Positions 44,232-53,042 of a DNA stretch of 64,000 bases are shown in pieces. The notes beneath the pieces are model-generated. The model was given only the letters and a program-made list of their open reading frames with translations, did no database searches and had not been told where the DNA came from. A program made the translations under genes and the position numbers. Position 1 is the first letter of the stretch, and the number at the start of each line of letters is the position of its first letter. This stretch comes from Clostridium_S neuense (GTDB taxonomy: Bacteria > Bacillota > Clostridia > Clostridiales > Clostridiaceae): contig NZ_JBJIAA010000011.1 of assembly GCF_045310695.1 (NCBI RefSeq), positions 136,411 to 200,410 on the forward strand, read 5' to 3'.

Positions 44232-46386
44232 TAATATCACCTCTAATAATTTCGATTAATTTTTTAATTTCTATATCCTCATCTTCTTTAAGAGATAGGT
44301 ATTTTAGAGCAATTTCATCTTGTCCAAATTTATGTAACATATACCCTATGTTATATATTGTATCTATATTTGCATTATTAATTTCATATGATTTTTGAAG
44401 CAAAGGAATAACTTCCTCATATAATTTGTTTTTATAGCATAAAATAGCAATTTCATCTAATATGACATCTTTTTTTATAATATCTTTAGAAACAATTTTT
44501 ATTATACTATCACAATTCAAAATTCCATTTAACATCATTTCGACGACTTTATTTTTACTTTGCTCTACCTCAATGTTATTTTCAATTCTTCTTAAAAGAA
44601 ATTTCACTTCATTCTCATCAAACTTATTCATATTACTCTTTATCTCATTAACTAAATTTACAGTTTCCTCATTTTTCACTTCTAGCATGTCTAAGTATTT
44701 CATTGCAAGTTCATCATTTTTAAATAAGTGTAAAACATACCCTATATTATATATAGTATCTTTATCCTTAGGATTAATTTCAAATGCTCTCTGTAAAAGT
44801 GGAATTATATATTCATAAAATTCATTTAAAAGCATTATACTTGCCACATAATTTAGGACTTCAATTTTGTTATTAGAAATTTCATTTACAGATTTTATAA
44901 TATCCTCACATGTGACATTTAAATTTTTAATCAAATTTATTATGTCTCCAGAAACATCTTTAAATGTTTCTTCTTCCTCTATACTTTTTATTACTCTATC
45001 TAACTTATTTATATTTTGATTATTACATGCAACCACGATATACTCATATGTCATATACTGTTCCTTTTTATCTTTTCCAAAAAGTTCGCATAATTTATTA
45101 ATGAAAGCTTCATCTCCACTTGCAAAATCACTTACTACCCTATTGAAATCCAAACTTTTATAGTCACAATTTAAAAGAACACTACTAAGTTCATTATAAT
45201 TAAAAAGCGTAGTTGGCTTATCATATATAACATTAAAAGTTAAATTATTTTTATATAACTTTCCTCCATATAAAATGCTGTATATAAACCTATAATTCAT
45301 TGCATTTGCAACACTTATTATAAGTTTTCCATCAGCTTTTAAATAACTTTTAATTTTTCTTAAAAATTTTTCCGGTTTACATAATAAATTTAATATATTA
45401 TCCATTATTATATAATCAAACTTGTTCTCGTCAAAACTAAATTGAAAACTTTCAGCATCACATGTACAAGTTTGTGCTATTATTTTAGCTTGCTCAAGAG
45501 CATATTCATTTTTATCTACTCCAAATAATTTTACATTCTTATACTTATTTTTAATTGCAAGTAAATTTGCACCACAACCGCAACCTATATCTAAAACACT
45601 AAATTCTTTATTTTCATCTTCTTTTATACGACTAATTAAATTGTAGTTCATAGCCGTTGTCTCTTGAATTCTAAATTTCCATTTCTCATAAAATTTTTCT
45701 TCATTTATATCAATTAAACTGTTGTACTTATCACTTTTACCGAAAGATGCCCCTCCATAATGATGTATAAATGTATCCTTACACAGTACATTTTTATATC
45801 CTTTTTCTCTTATACGTAAAGATAAATCGTCATCTTCAAAATTTTCATGTGAAAATCTTTCATCTAGTAAGCCTACTTCATCTAATACCTTCTTTTTTAT
45901 AAGCATGCAAAATCCTATTAATCTAATTCTCTCTTCCCATTTAGAAGGATCGCTTATATTGTATTTTTCAGCAAACCTATTTAATCCATATAGATTATTG
46001 TAATTTACAGATACTTGTTGACAATATGCTACACTATTAGACACTGCGCCAACCGCCCCAATATCCTCCGAACTATAAAGGCATTTAATCATATTGGAAA
46101 GCCAATTTACAGTAACAATAACATCATTATTTAAAAGCAAAATATTTTCTCCTGTAGATATTTCAATTCCCTGATTACAACCTTTAGGGAAACCTTGATT
46201 TTCATTATTAAATACTTTTTTTATATCCTCCTGTTCTTTTAACCATTCCACTGTACCATCCAAAGAAGCATTATCTACTACTATAATTTCATACGTCCCA
46301 TATTCAGTATATTTTCTAATGCTGTCAATACACTGCTTTGTATATTCTAAGTTGTTATATGTAAGTATTACCATACTTGTTTTCAT
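44224..46386 (-). CDS. GT2 glycosyltransferase - methyltransferase - TPR fusion
   Basis: 720 residues from the ATG at 46386, after GGAGATGGGTG. Domain 1 (about 1 to 240) is GT2 of the rhamnosyltransferase-like kind: TSMVILTYNNLEYTKQCIDS, GFPKGCNQGIEISTGENILL and NNDV. Domain 2 (about 255 to 430) is a SAM-dependent methyltransferase with VLDIGCGCGANLLAIKNKYK and DYIIMDNILNLL. Domain 3 (about 490 to 720) is TPR-like, with two copies of INxxDxDTIYNIGYxLHxF-type repeats. It is a paralogue of the gene at 59664 to 62171. It may both extend and O-methylate the glycan. A SigD promoter lies 350 bases upstream. Confidence 0.85.
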   Translation of the reverse strand: MKTSMVILTYNNLEYTKQCIDSIRKYTEYGTYEIIVVDNASLDGTVEWLKEQEDIKKVFNNENQGFPKGCNQGIEISTGENILLLNNDVIVTVNWLSNMIKCLYSSEDIGAVGAVSNSVAYCQQVSVNYNNLYGLNRFAEKYNISDPSKWEERIRLIGFCMLIKKKVLDEVGLLDERFSHENFEDDDLSLRIREKGYKNVLCKDTFIHHYGGASFGKSDKYNSLIDINEEKFYEKWKFRIQETTAMNYNLISRIKEDENKEFSVLDIGCGCGANLLAIKNKYKNVKLFGVDKNEYALEQAKIIAQTCTCDAESFQFSFDENKFDYIIMDNILNLLCKPEKFLRKIKSYLKADGKLIISVANAMNYRFIYSILYGGKLYKNNLTFNVIYDKPTTLFNYNELSSVLLNCDYKSLDFNRVVSDFASGDEAFINKLCELFGKDKKEQYMTYEYIVVACNNQNINKLDRVIKSIEEEETFKDVSGDIINLIKNLNVTCEDIIKSVNEISNNKIEVLNYVASIMLLNEFYEYIIPLLQRAFEINPKDKDTIYNIGYVLHLFKNDELAMKYLDMLEVKNEETVNLVNEIKSNMNKFDENEVKFLLRRIENNIEVEQSKNKVVEMMLNGILNCDSIIKIVSKDIIKKDVILDEIAILCYKNKLYEEVIPLLQKSYEINNANIDTIYNIGYMLHKFGQDEIALKYLSLKEDEDIEIKKLIEIIRGDINE

Positions 46387-46419
46387 GATTTTCACCCATC
46401 TCCATTAACCTTTAAAATC

Positions 46420-46515
46420 CTTATTAGCAATCAATTTATCCAAATAATTCAATATCTCAATTTTATTATTTTTTCAAATATATTCTAAAATCATTTAAGC
46501 CCTCATGCATAAAAA
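46420..46515 (-). pseudogene. Decayed 3-prime end of a TPR glycosyltransferase
   Basis: This stretch closely matches 62225 to 62315, the last codons of the TPR glycosyltransferase gene. Shared runs include TTCAATATCTCAATT and ATTCTAAAATCATTTAAGCC, which encode the ILxxLN... and LNDFRIYLKK ends. The rest of the gene is missing. It precedes a GT2-methyltransferase gene here, just as the intact copy does at 62208. Confidence 0.75.
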
Positions 46516-46575
46516 TTGTCTCTCACCTATTTCAATCATTGGATTATGTCTTAAAATGAGATTCTTCACTAAGTC

Positions 46576-46599
46576 TTGTTGCACGTCATCCTGCAACAA
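46576..46599. repeat. 8-bp inverted repeat in the 46.4 to 47.0 kb gap
   Basis: TTGTTGCA (46576 to 46583) and TGCAACAA (46592 to 46599) form a short hairpin with an 8-base loop in the leader downstream of the SigD promoter. There is no T run, so not a terminator. The rest of the gap holds the promoter, a terminator and two gene remnants; I see no intact gene. Confidence 0.4.
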
Positions 46600-46736
46600 C
46601 TTTCATATCTACATCACACATTTAATTTATATCATTGCATATTTTTATAATCATTTATATTGTTTTATTTTTTAGCAGTAATATATTATATCTTTTTTTG
46701 TATTTTAACAACTTATATCGACATTTTTATGCTTTA

Positions 46737-46763
46737 TTATCGTAATAATACTATTTGTCTTTA
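46737..46763 (-). promoter_or_regulatory. SigD promoter upstream of the GT2-methyltransferase gene
   Basis: Minus strand reads TAAA-N15-TACGATAA (-35 at 46760 to 46763, -10 at 46737 to 46744), identical in both boxes to the flagellin promoter at 38099. The first intact gene downstream starts at 46386, about 350 bases away, after a remnant of a TPR glycosyltransferase. Confidence 0.8.
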
Positions 46764-46800
46764 ATAAAATTTATAGTTATACTTTTAATATTAAGCGTAT

Positions 46801-46841
46801 TAAAAAGTTAGCTTCACATATTTGATGTGAAGCTAACTTTT
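46801..46841. terminator. Strong rho-independent terminator
   Basis: A perfect 18-bp stem (46801 to 46818 with 46824 to 46841) around a 5-base loop, beginning and ending in A/T runs, so it can work in both directions. It ends the aminotransferase-containing unit and insulates the SigD promoter at 46737. Confidence 0.92.
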
Positions 46842-46869
46842 TAGGGTTACTCTTTACAATATTAATTTT

Positions 46870-47035
46870 TCTTCTGTTATTGCATGATAAGCTACTAAGA
46901 AAAAGGTTTCTTCAATCACCTAGTCAGTATTTTTTATAAAACTTGACATTATATCTTTATAACCATGTTGTTTTAATATACTTCCTGCAAACAACAACCT
47001 AGTTTCTATGATCAAGAAAAGTAACAAAATCTTTT
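46870..47035 (-). pseudogene. Decayed copy of the rfbH 3-prime region
   Basis: By eye, this aligns along its length with rfbH 40470 to 40642 at high identity. Shared runs include AGTATTTTTTATA, TATATCTTTATAACCA, TGTTTTAATATA and AAGAAAAGTAACAAAATC. Small deletions and stops break the frame. It abuts the stop codon of the aminotransferase gene at 47036, which suggests replacement of an rfbH copy by the present gene. Confidence 0.8.
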
Positions 47036-48142
47036 TTATGCTTTTCTATTCCATTTATTAACTTTATCAATTACGTATTCAATTTCATTAGGCTTCATTC
47101 CATACCAGATTGGTAAGCTTAATACCTCATTTGCAATTTTTTCTGAAATAGGCAAAGCTCCTTTTTTTATCCCTAAGTTTTCATAAGCTTTCTGCAAATG
47201 AATAGGTACTGGATAATGAATTAACGTATTAACACCATTTTCTTTTAAATATTGTTGAAGTCCGTTACGATTCTTACATCTTATTGGATATATATGCCAT
47301 ATTGGATTTGAGCCTTCAATTACCTGTACTTTTTCTATTTCATTATTCACCATCCCTTTACTATATATATTAGCAGTTTTTTTCCTATCTTCATTCCATT
47401 TATCTAAATAATTTAATTTAACACTCAAAAAACCCGCTTGAAGTTCATCAAGTCTTGAATTATAACCTTGGTATTCATTATAGTATTTTTTATTTGAACC
47501 ATAGTTTCTCAATGCTCTTACCTTTTCACAAACATCATCATCATTGGTTAATACTGCTCCAGCATCACCTAATGCCCCCAGATTTTTGCCAGGATAAAAA
47601 CTATAACCTGATGCTTTTCCAAAAGTACCAACTACTTTGCCTTTAAATTTTGCACCATGAGCTTGGGCACAATCTTCAAATACCATTAAATTATATTTTT
47701 CAGCTACTTTCATTATCTTATCCATTTGAGCTACTTGTCCATATAGATGTACTACCATTATGGCTTTTGTCCTACTAGTTATTGAGTCTTCTATCAAATC
47801 AGGATTTATATTATATGTATTTATATTAGGTTCAACTAAAACTGGCTTTGCACCAACATACGATATTGCAAGTACTGTTGCTATATATGTATTTGATGGA
47901 ACTATTACTTCATCTCCCTTTCCTATTCCAGCAGCTCTTAACATTAAATGAAGCGAATCAAGACCATTTCCACATCCAATACAATGTTTTACCCCACAAT
48001 AATCTGAAAACTCATCTTCAAAACTTTCAACTTCTTTTCCAAGTATAAACCAATTATTTTTATATATAGTTTTAAATTTATCTTCAATTTCTTTTGAAAT
48101 TTCATCATGCATCGGTGAAAAGTTTACAAATGGTATATTCAT
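47036..48142 (-). CDS. DegT/DnrJ/EryC1 family sugar aminotransferase (FdtB/QdtB-like)
   Basis: 368 residues with PLP lysine Lys186 in GYSFYPGKNLGALGDAG. The start NIPFVNFSPMHDEISKEI and the stretch GKEVESFEDEFSDYCGVKHCIGCGNGLDSL are typical of dTDP-3-keto-6-deoxyhexose aminotransferases (FdtB/QdtB) rather than of PseC. It probably transfers an amino group to C3 of a nucleotide-linked 6-deoxy-keto sugar, using the product of the FdtA-like ketoisomerase at 51168. It is followed by a strong terminator. The ATG at 48142 follows GGGGGG. Confidence 0.82.
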   Translation of the reverse strand: MNIPFVNFSPMHDEISKEIEDKFKTIYKNNWFILGKEVESFEDEFSDYCGVKHCIGCGNGLDSLHLMLRAAGIGKGDEVIVPSNTYIATVLAISYVGAKPVLVEPNINTYNINPDLIEDSITSRTKAIMVVHLYGQVAQMDKIMKVAEKYNLMVFEDCAQAHGAKFKGKVVGTFGKASGYSFYPGKNLGALGDAGAVLTNDDDVCEKVRALRNYGSNKKYYNEYQGYNSRLDELQAGFLSVKLNYLDKWNEDRKKTANIYSKGMVNNEIEKVQVIEGSNPIWHIYPIRCKNRNGLQQYLKENGVNTLIHYPVPIHLQKAYENLGIKKGALPISEKIANEVLSLPIWYGMKPNEIEYVIDKVNKWNRKA

Positions 48143-48230
48143 TTCAAACCACCCCCCAAAAAATTTTTAATTAGCCCTTATAGTTTCAAGTTAGATATAA
48201 CTCTAGAATCTAAAATCATCCTTATTCTAC

Positions 48231-48848
48231 TTATATTAGTTTATTAACAGTTATATCTTTTACTTCATAAAAGAAATAATTTGCTTCTTGTAAAAATTTC
48301 TTTTCTCTCAATCCATTCAATATTGCTATTGATTTTATATTTAATAATTTAGCTGTATTTATGTCTTCTTCTGTATCTCCAATAAAAAAGGCATCATCAT
48401 ATTTAATATTCTTAACCATATCATATTTAGATCCTTCCCTTAATTCACAACAAACTATTTTATCAAAACATTCTATTATATTGAATCTAGTTAATTCCTC
48501 AATTAAATTAGCCTTATTTTGTCTCATAGTAACTAAAATCACTTTAAAATCATTCTCCGTAAAATATCTCAAAGTTTTACCAATATCAGGCTTCAATCTA
48601 TCATATTTTAGCCAATTAATATTTTCAATTTTTGTACTCCACTCTTTTAAAAAGTTCTTTTCATCATATTTATACTTAGACATCTTAAGTATTATATCTA
48701 ACCCAACTCTTTTTCTTTTTAGTTGCCAATAAATATCCTTATTCAATGGTTTACCATTGGATTTAATAATATCTCTATAACATTTATAATGTCTTTCTTT
48801 AGTTTCAAGTATAGTTCCATCTAAATCAATAAATAAAACATTTATCAT
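48231..48848 (-). CDS. HAD-family hydrolase
   Basis: 205 residues. Motif I DLDGTILETKE near residue 7 and motif II VTMRQNKANL near 105 are present. The lysine and the acidic motif IV are in AFFIGDTEEDINTAKLLN near 158. It looks like a phosphoglycolate-phosphatase-type HAD; the substrate is probably a sugar phosphate or a pathway by-product. It lies between an SDR gene and the aminotransferase. Not closely similar to the HAD at 36446. Confidence 0.75.
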   Translation of the reverse strand: MINVLFIDLDGTILETKERHYKCYRDIIKSNGKPLNKDIYWQLKRKRVGLDIILKMSKYKYDEKNFLKEWSTKIENINWLKYDRLKPDIGKTLRYFTENDFKVILVTMRQNKANLIEELTRFNIIECFDKIVCCELREGSKYDMVKNIKYDDAFFIGDTEEDINTAKLLNIKSIAILNGLREKKFLQEANYFFYEVKDITVNKLI

Positions 48849-48950
48849 ATCTATAGCACCTCTTATTTACAAAATTGGTGTTATCAAAAAATCTCCTAAA
48901 ACCTTTATAAATTTCAAATACTACTCTACAGTAAAAAATTCGCCATAATA

Positions 48951-49847
48951 TTAATTTTTATTTAACAATTTTAAAAAACAGTCATATTCTTCTTTTAATC
49001 CTTCACTTAAAGAAATCGTATCTTTACCTAAATATTTAATCATTTTTTCATTATTATAGTTAATACTTCTCAAATCAGAAGATCCATTTATTCTTTTTAT
49101 AGGAACTTTTTTCAGAGAAATTTCAAAAAGCAACTCAATTAAATCAATCATACTAATACTTGTTGAAGAAACTATATTAATAGGTTCTACAAATTTTTCC
49201 AATTTCAAACTATTTAAAATTAATCTACAGCAATCTTTTACATTTATATATGCTCTTTTTTGCATACCATTTGAATAAAGCTGTATTACTTCATTCTTAA
49301 TTATTTTATTTATAATAATAGGTATTATTTTTTTATATTTATATTCTCCAATTCCATAAACATGACCTAGTCTTAATATTTGCAAGCATACATTCTTTTC
49401 TTCTGCCCAAGCCTTCAGCATTTCTTCACAATATAGCTTTGAAGAAGCATACAAACTTATTGGTTTAATTTTAGAATTTTCATCAATCACTTCACTATTT
49501 TCATAAATATCTGTTGTACTTATAAAAATAAATTTACTTGGCAAATTTGGTAAACTTTCAATCAAATCAAAAGTACTTGTAATATTTGAATTGCACAAAC
49601 TAATTACATTTCCTTCACTACTAATTTTGGGTATGTACCCACCTATATGTATTACTACATCTATACTTTTTATATGAGAAAAAATTTTCTTATTAAAATT
49701 ATAATTTTCATATTTTATACAGGTATATCCTTCTATCTCCTTATTTGATAAAAGATATATATTATCAAAATGCTTCTTAATTAATTCCAATTCATTTATT
49801 AAATTGCTACCAATAAACCCTGATGATCCTGTTATTAGTAAATTCAT
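48951..49847 (-). CDS. NAD-dependent SDR epimerase/reductase
   Basis: 298 residues from the ATG at 49847, overlapping the ATP-grasp stop region. NAD motif ITGSSGFIGSNLINEL is at the start. The Ser/Thr site FISTTDIYENSEV is near 110, and YASSKLYCEEML (YxxxK) near 135. LRLGHVYGIGEYKYKKIIPI is in the substrate half. It likely reduces or epimerises a keto-sugar nucleotide (RmlD/RfbJ/YerF-like roles are possible). The neighbouring aminotransferase and ketoisomerase suggest a dideoxyamino-sugar branch. Confidence 0.78.
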   Translation of the reverse strand: MNLLITGSSGFIGSNLINELELIKKHFDNIYLLSNKEIEGYTCIKYENYNFNKKIFSHIKSIDVVIHIGGYIPKISSEGNVISLCNSNITSTFDLIESLPNLPSKFIFISTTDIYENSEVIDENSKIKPISLYASSKLYCEEMLKAWAEEKNVCLQILRLGHVYGIGEYKYKKIIPIIINKIIKNEVIQLYSNGMQKRAYINVKDCCRLILNSLKLEKFVEPINIVSSTSISMIDLIELLFEISLKKVPIKRINGSSDLRSINYNNEKMIKYLGKDTISLSEGLKEEYDCFLKLLNKN

Positions 49848-49848
49848 T

Positions 49849-50916
49849 TTAATCAACTACCTTTATACTTTTATATACTTCATTATCAGTGGTTAAAACT
49901 GGTTCCCTATCCATACCTCGAATCCATAATAGTCCATCTTGCAATGGATTGATTTTTTTAGTTAAACTTGGAAATTCGTTATACAAAGCTATATTTTTAA
50001 AGATTGCTGGCATATTTAAGCCTGCCTTTGTAAAAAAGTATACAGTAGTAAAAAATCTAGATATATTAATTTCAGTTGGATTTGGAAATCCTTCATCATC
50101 ATAAGCCATATCCACACCATATATACCATTTGGCCTGCTATCAACTGCTAATATTGAATCCATTGCAACCTTATCAACTATATCATCAGAATAAGTTTCA
50201 CCAACTCTAGTAATTCCAGTAACCCCAGACAAAGTTCTATTACCAAAATTCCATGACCTTCTTCTTCTAGTTTGTGCAACTACAAGTTCACCTTCATACC
50301 ATATTGAAAGCCAAGTAACAGTTTCAGGTGTCAGAAGCTGTGCAGCTGTAAATTTACCCCATCCATTATATCTATCAATCCAAAGTTTTGCAAAATTAAA
50401 ATTATCCGTCGGTAAAGCACCCTTACCTCCGCCTCCTATAGTAGATCTAATCCATATTTGACCATTCTTATTACCAAGTTTATTAAAAGCAACCTTTAAG
50501 TCTTGTTCATTATTTACCAGCAAAGTTTTTGGAATTTTAATACCTCCCCTTCTCCAAAATTCCGCTGACTTACTTTTATCTACGCATCTTTCTATAACTT
50601 CATGTTTTGGCATAAACAATTTTACTCCTGTTTCTAAAATATCTTTTCTTATTTTAGAAGCTTCCAATATCTCAACATCATTTTGAAAATGTATTAAATC
50701 TGGTTTTTCGATATTTAGTATATTTATCAAAGTCTTTTTATATTCCCTATCAACAGCATATGGCACTCGATATTTTCTTTTAGCACTTGACATCATTAAA
50801 TCATATGGCTCACTACCTATTCCTAAGATTTCATCATTTTTATTGTCTTCTAGTAATGATTTAATTACATTTTCTGAAGGTGCTCCACCAGCACCTGCTA
50901 TAATTATTTTATACAT
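49849..50916 (-). CDS. ATP-grasp enzyme of carbamoyl-phosphate-synthase-like type
   Basis: 355 residues. N-terminal Rossmann-like part MYKIIIAGAGGAPSENVIKSLL; then the linker with KSAEFWRRGGIKIPKTLLV; the ATP-grasp core IWIRSTIGGGGKGALPTDNF near 150 and the metal-site FPNPTEINISRFFTTVYFFTKAGLN near 275, where EINxSR replaces the usual ExNPR. It could form an amide or acyl bond on a sugar precursor. It is only distantly like the ATP-grasp at 34698. A second one in one island suggests two separate sugar decorations. Confidence 0.78.
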   Translation of the reverse strand: MYKIIIAGAGGAPSENVIKSLLEDNKNDEILGIGSEPYDLMMSSAKRKYRVPYAVDREYKKTLINILNIEKPDLIHFQNDVEILEASKIRKDILETGVKLFMPKHEVIERCVDKSKSAEFWRRGGIKIPKTLLVNNEQDLKVAFNKLGNKNGQIWIRSTIGGGGKGALPTDNFNFAKLWIDRYNGWGKFTAAQLLTPETVTWLSIWYEGELVVAQTRRRRSWNFGNRTLSGVTGITRVGETYSDDIVDKVAMDSILAVDSRPNGIYGVDMAYDDEGFPNPTEINISRFFTTVYFFTKAGLNMPAIFKNIALYNEFPSLTKKINPLQDGLLWIRGMDREPVLTTDNEVYKSIKVVD

Positions 50917-51053
50917 ACTATTACCTCCATAAATAAATTAATAATATAAAGTTTTTTGCAGCTGATTTTTCAACGAATCTAATCATATCGCTAAGCCCTT
51001 ATTATCCGTATGTCCTTGCTACAGTTATAATCTTTAGTCTCAAAAATGTTAAA

Positions 51054-51076
51054 ATGCCTTTACTATATATAGGCAT
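51054..51076 (-). terminator. Weak terminator-like hairpin
   Basis: ATGCCT/AGGCAT arms (51054 to 51059, 51071 to 51076) with a short loop, followed on the minus-strand RNA by TTTTAACATTTTT. A second hairpin at 51094 to 51112 (ACACCAT/ATGGTGT) lies just before it. Together they may end transcription of the ketoisomerase gene. The rest of the 250-base gap shows nothing else. Confidence 0.4.
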
Positions 51077-51167
51077 ATTAGCTTAATATTGTAACACCAT
51101 AATTTATGGTGTATAGTTCACAAATTCACTTTATTCATAAAAATTGCAAATTAAATATCAAACTTAA

Positions 51168-51578
51168 TTATCTAAAAAAATCTTTAGCCTCATTTAAATA
51201 AAAATCATAATTTCTTATATAATCTTCTTCTTCAAAATGTTCTGAAGCAAGCACAAACAAAACTGCATCCTCAGAAAAATCAAACATTTCTCTCCAAATT
51301 AATTTTCCTATATAAAGGCCTTCTTCAGGATTAGATAATTCAACTATTTCTTCATCAATTGGTGTTCTTAGTCTTATTTTTACTGATCCTTTTAAGCATA
51401 TCAATATTTGATGTGATTTTCTAAGTGCATGATGCCCTCTAATAACATTTGAATCAACCCCATAAATATAAAAAACTCTCTTAATCTGAAATGGCACATC
51501 AAAATTTCCTTCAATTGGTACTAATTTTCCGTACTGACCATTTATGCATTTAAACTTCATTAAATTGCAATTATACAT
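51168..51578 (-). CDS. WxcM/FdtA-type sugar 3,4-ketoisomerase (cupin)
   Basis: 136 residues from the ATG at 51578. The cupin strand pattern RVFYIYGVDSNVIRGHHALRKSHQILICLKG contains the RGHHA motif used by dTDP-4-keto-6-deoxyglucose 3,4-ketoisomerases (FdtA, QdtA, TylM-type partners). IDEEIVELSNPEEGLYIGKLIWREM is the following conserved half. It would shift the keto group from C4 to C3 so the FdtB-like aminotransferase can act. The rmlA/rmlB genes it would need for a dTDP donor are not in the window, so a CDP- or UDP-linked substrate is possible. Confidence 0.83.
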   Translation of the reverse strand: MYNCNLMKFKCINGQYGKLVPIEGNFDVPFQIKRVFYIYGVDSNVIRGHHALRKSHQILICLKGSVKIRLRTPIDEEIVELSNPEEGLYIGKLIWREMFDFSEDAVLFVLASEHFEEEDYIRNYDFYLNEAKDFFR

Positions 51579-51697
51579 ATTACCCACTTCCTTTACATCA
51601 CATAATCATTTATTTTAATATTTTCCAGTGTGCCAATATATTCTATAATTCTATAAATTAAATCAGAATAATTAGCTTTTAATAATTGCATACATTA

Positions 51698-52765
51698 TTA
51701 CGAAAACATATTAGATTCACCTGACTTATAAATTTTAACTATATCAAAATTGTAATTTTCTATATTAGTTAAATATTTATATATACCATCTTGATATCCA
51801 TAGCTTGATATTATCATTTTTTCAATATTACATTTACTAATATCTTCTGGTGATAAAATTGTAATACCGCAGCACATATTTCCCTGTTTAGATTTATCAG
51901 AATCGAATATATAAACTTTAAAATTTATTTCTCCAAAGAACTTTCTATATTCATTTATAAGATTCTGAGTATGATTTCCTGCACCGTATATGCCTATTGT
52001 TTTGTTATTACACTCACCAAATAATTGCTCTAACTTATCTCTCTTTGTTTTGTTCCAATAATTATAGTAGTTAGGATTATCTATCTTATTTTTTATTACC
52101 TTATACAAATTTTCATCATAATTATTCCTTTGTAAAATATTTTCTATATCCTTATAATAAACTTCCAAGAATTTGTTAGGATATTCAGAAGTACAATTAC
52201 AAGCCCTCTCATAACATGTCTCTCCACATTTTTTTAAGGTTAATCTATTTTCATATATATTACCAATTACATCCCCAGCACGCCTAGAACATTTGTATAT
52301 ATTACCACTTACTCCATCTATAAATATTCTGCTAAAACCCGCTTCACAACTCATTCCTGTAGGTTTAACAGAACCATTTTCCAACAAAAATTGTTCAATT
52401 GATGAATTTGCATATCTTTTAAGAATTGTTTTTTCTCTCACACTGTATTGTTCTGGATAACTCTTACCATCTACAACTCCTTTTAAACTTAGAAGCTGAA
52501 ATGGTATCTTATTTTCAAAAAACATATCATAGTAATTTTTTAAATATTTGATTCTTTCACATGATCCAACATATGTAGCCATTGCTCTAAATCCGTGTTT
52601 CCTTAATATTTTTATATTATCTAAAAACATGTCCATTTTTTTCTGGTTTTTATCTAAAATTTCTTGAACAGAACAATTAATCACAAAAATCTTCTCTGGA
52701 TTAATTTCGCTACAAAACTTAATAAGTTTTTCTTTATCCATAGAATTATTTGTTACAATTGACAC
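51698..52765 (-). CDS. Radical SAM enzyme, C-terminal part (SPASM-like plus Rossmann-like module)
   Basis: 355 residues in frame from the GTG at 52765. It looks like the continuation of the protein in the next entry, separated by a frameshift in a run of seven A (52770 to 52776). It carries a cysteine-rich, SPASM-like region (GMSCEAGFSR, KCSRRAGDVIGNI, KKCGETCYERACNC) at about 150 to 215, likely to bind auxiliary iron-sulfur clusters. Its C-terminal ~100 residues are the Rossmann-like module of this island (KTIGIYGAGNHTQNLINEY, YIFDSDKSKQGN). Role unknown; a modification of a sugar or sugar-peptide is plausible. Confidence 0.65.
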   Translation of the reverse strand: MSIVTNNSMDKEKLIKFCSEINPEKIFVINCSVQEILDKNQKKMDMFLDNIKILRKHGFRAMATYVGSCERIKYLKNYYDMFFENKIPFQLLSLKGVVDGKSYPEQYSVREKTILKRYANSSIEQFLLENGSVKPTGMSCEAGFSRIFIDGVSGNIYKCSRRAGDVIGNIYENRLTLKKCGETCYERACNCTSEYPNKFLEVYYKDIENILQRNNYDENLYKVIKNKIDNPNYYNYWNKTKRDKLEQLFGECNNKTIGIYGAGNHTQNLINEYRKFFGEINFKVYIFDSDKSKQGNMCCGITILSPEDISKCNIEKMIISSYGYQDGIYKYLTNIENYNFDIVKIYKSGESNMFS

Positions 52766-53025
52766 ATAATTTTTTTCGTCAACTTTTTTACAAATTCAAC
52801 AAAATAAGGATGTAATGATGGTTCTCCTCCTGTTATAATTATATGCCAACTACCTCTTTCATTAAAAAAATTATATATTTTTTCCATACCTTCTTGTGTC
52901 ACTACTTTACTAAATTTTGATTTCCTACAATCTACACTTTGATTTGCTATACAATAACTGCAATTGTAATTACAAGTATCATATAAATAAAAATGCGCTA
53001 CTTTTAAATCTTTTATGCCATCCAT
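52753..53025 (-). CDS. Radical SAM enzyme, N-terminal part (frameshifted)
   Basis: 90 residues from the ATG at 53025 after GAGGAGG; an alternative ATG at 53046 overlaps the preceding stop. The iron-sulfur motif CNYNCSYC (Cys18, Cys22, Cys25) and the SAM-binding TGGEPSLHP are clear. The frame ends in KKLTKKIMCQL and a stop right after a run of seven A at 52770 to 52776. One more A would give LTKKNYVSIVTNNSMD and join the next frame. So this is the first third of a single radical SAM gene of about 440 residues, either truly broken, phase-variable, frameshift-read or mis-sequenced. Confidence 0.65.
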   Translation of the reverse strand: MDGIKDLKVAHFYLYDTCNYNCSYCIANQSVDCRKSKFSKVVTQEGMEKIYNFFNERGSWHIIITGGEPSLHPYFVEFVKKLTKKIMCQL

Positions 53026-53042
53026 AAAAATATCCTCCTCAA

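Noticed and set aside
47036..48142. Assignment of the aminotransferase as PseC
   Set aside because: N-terminal and active-site words fit the FdtB/QdtB branch better, and an FdtA-like ketoisomerase is close by.
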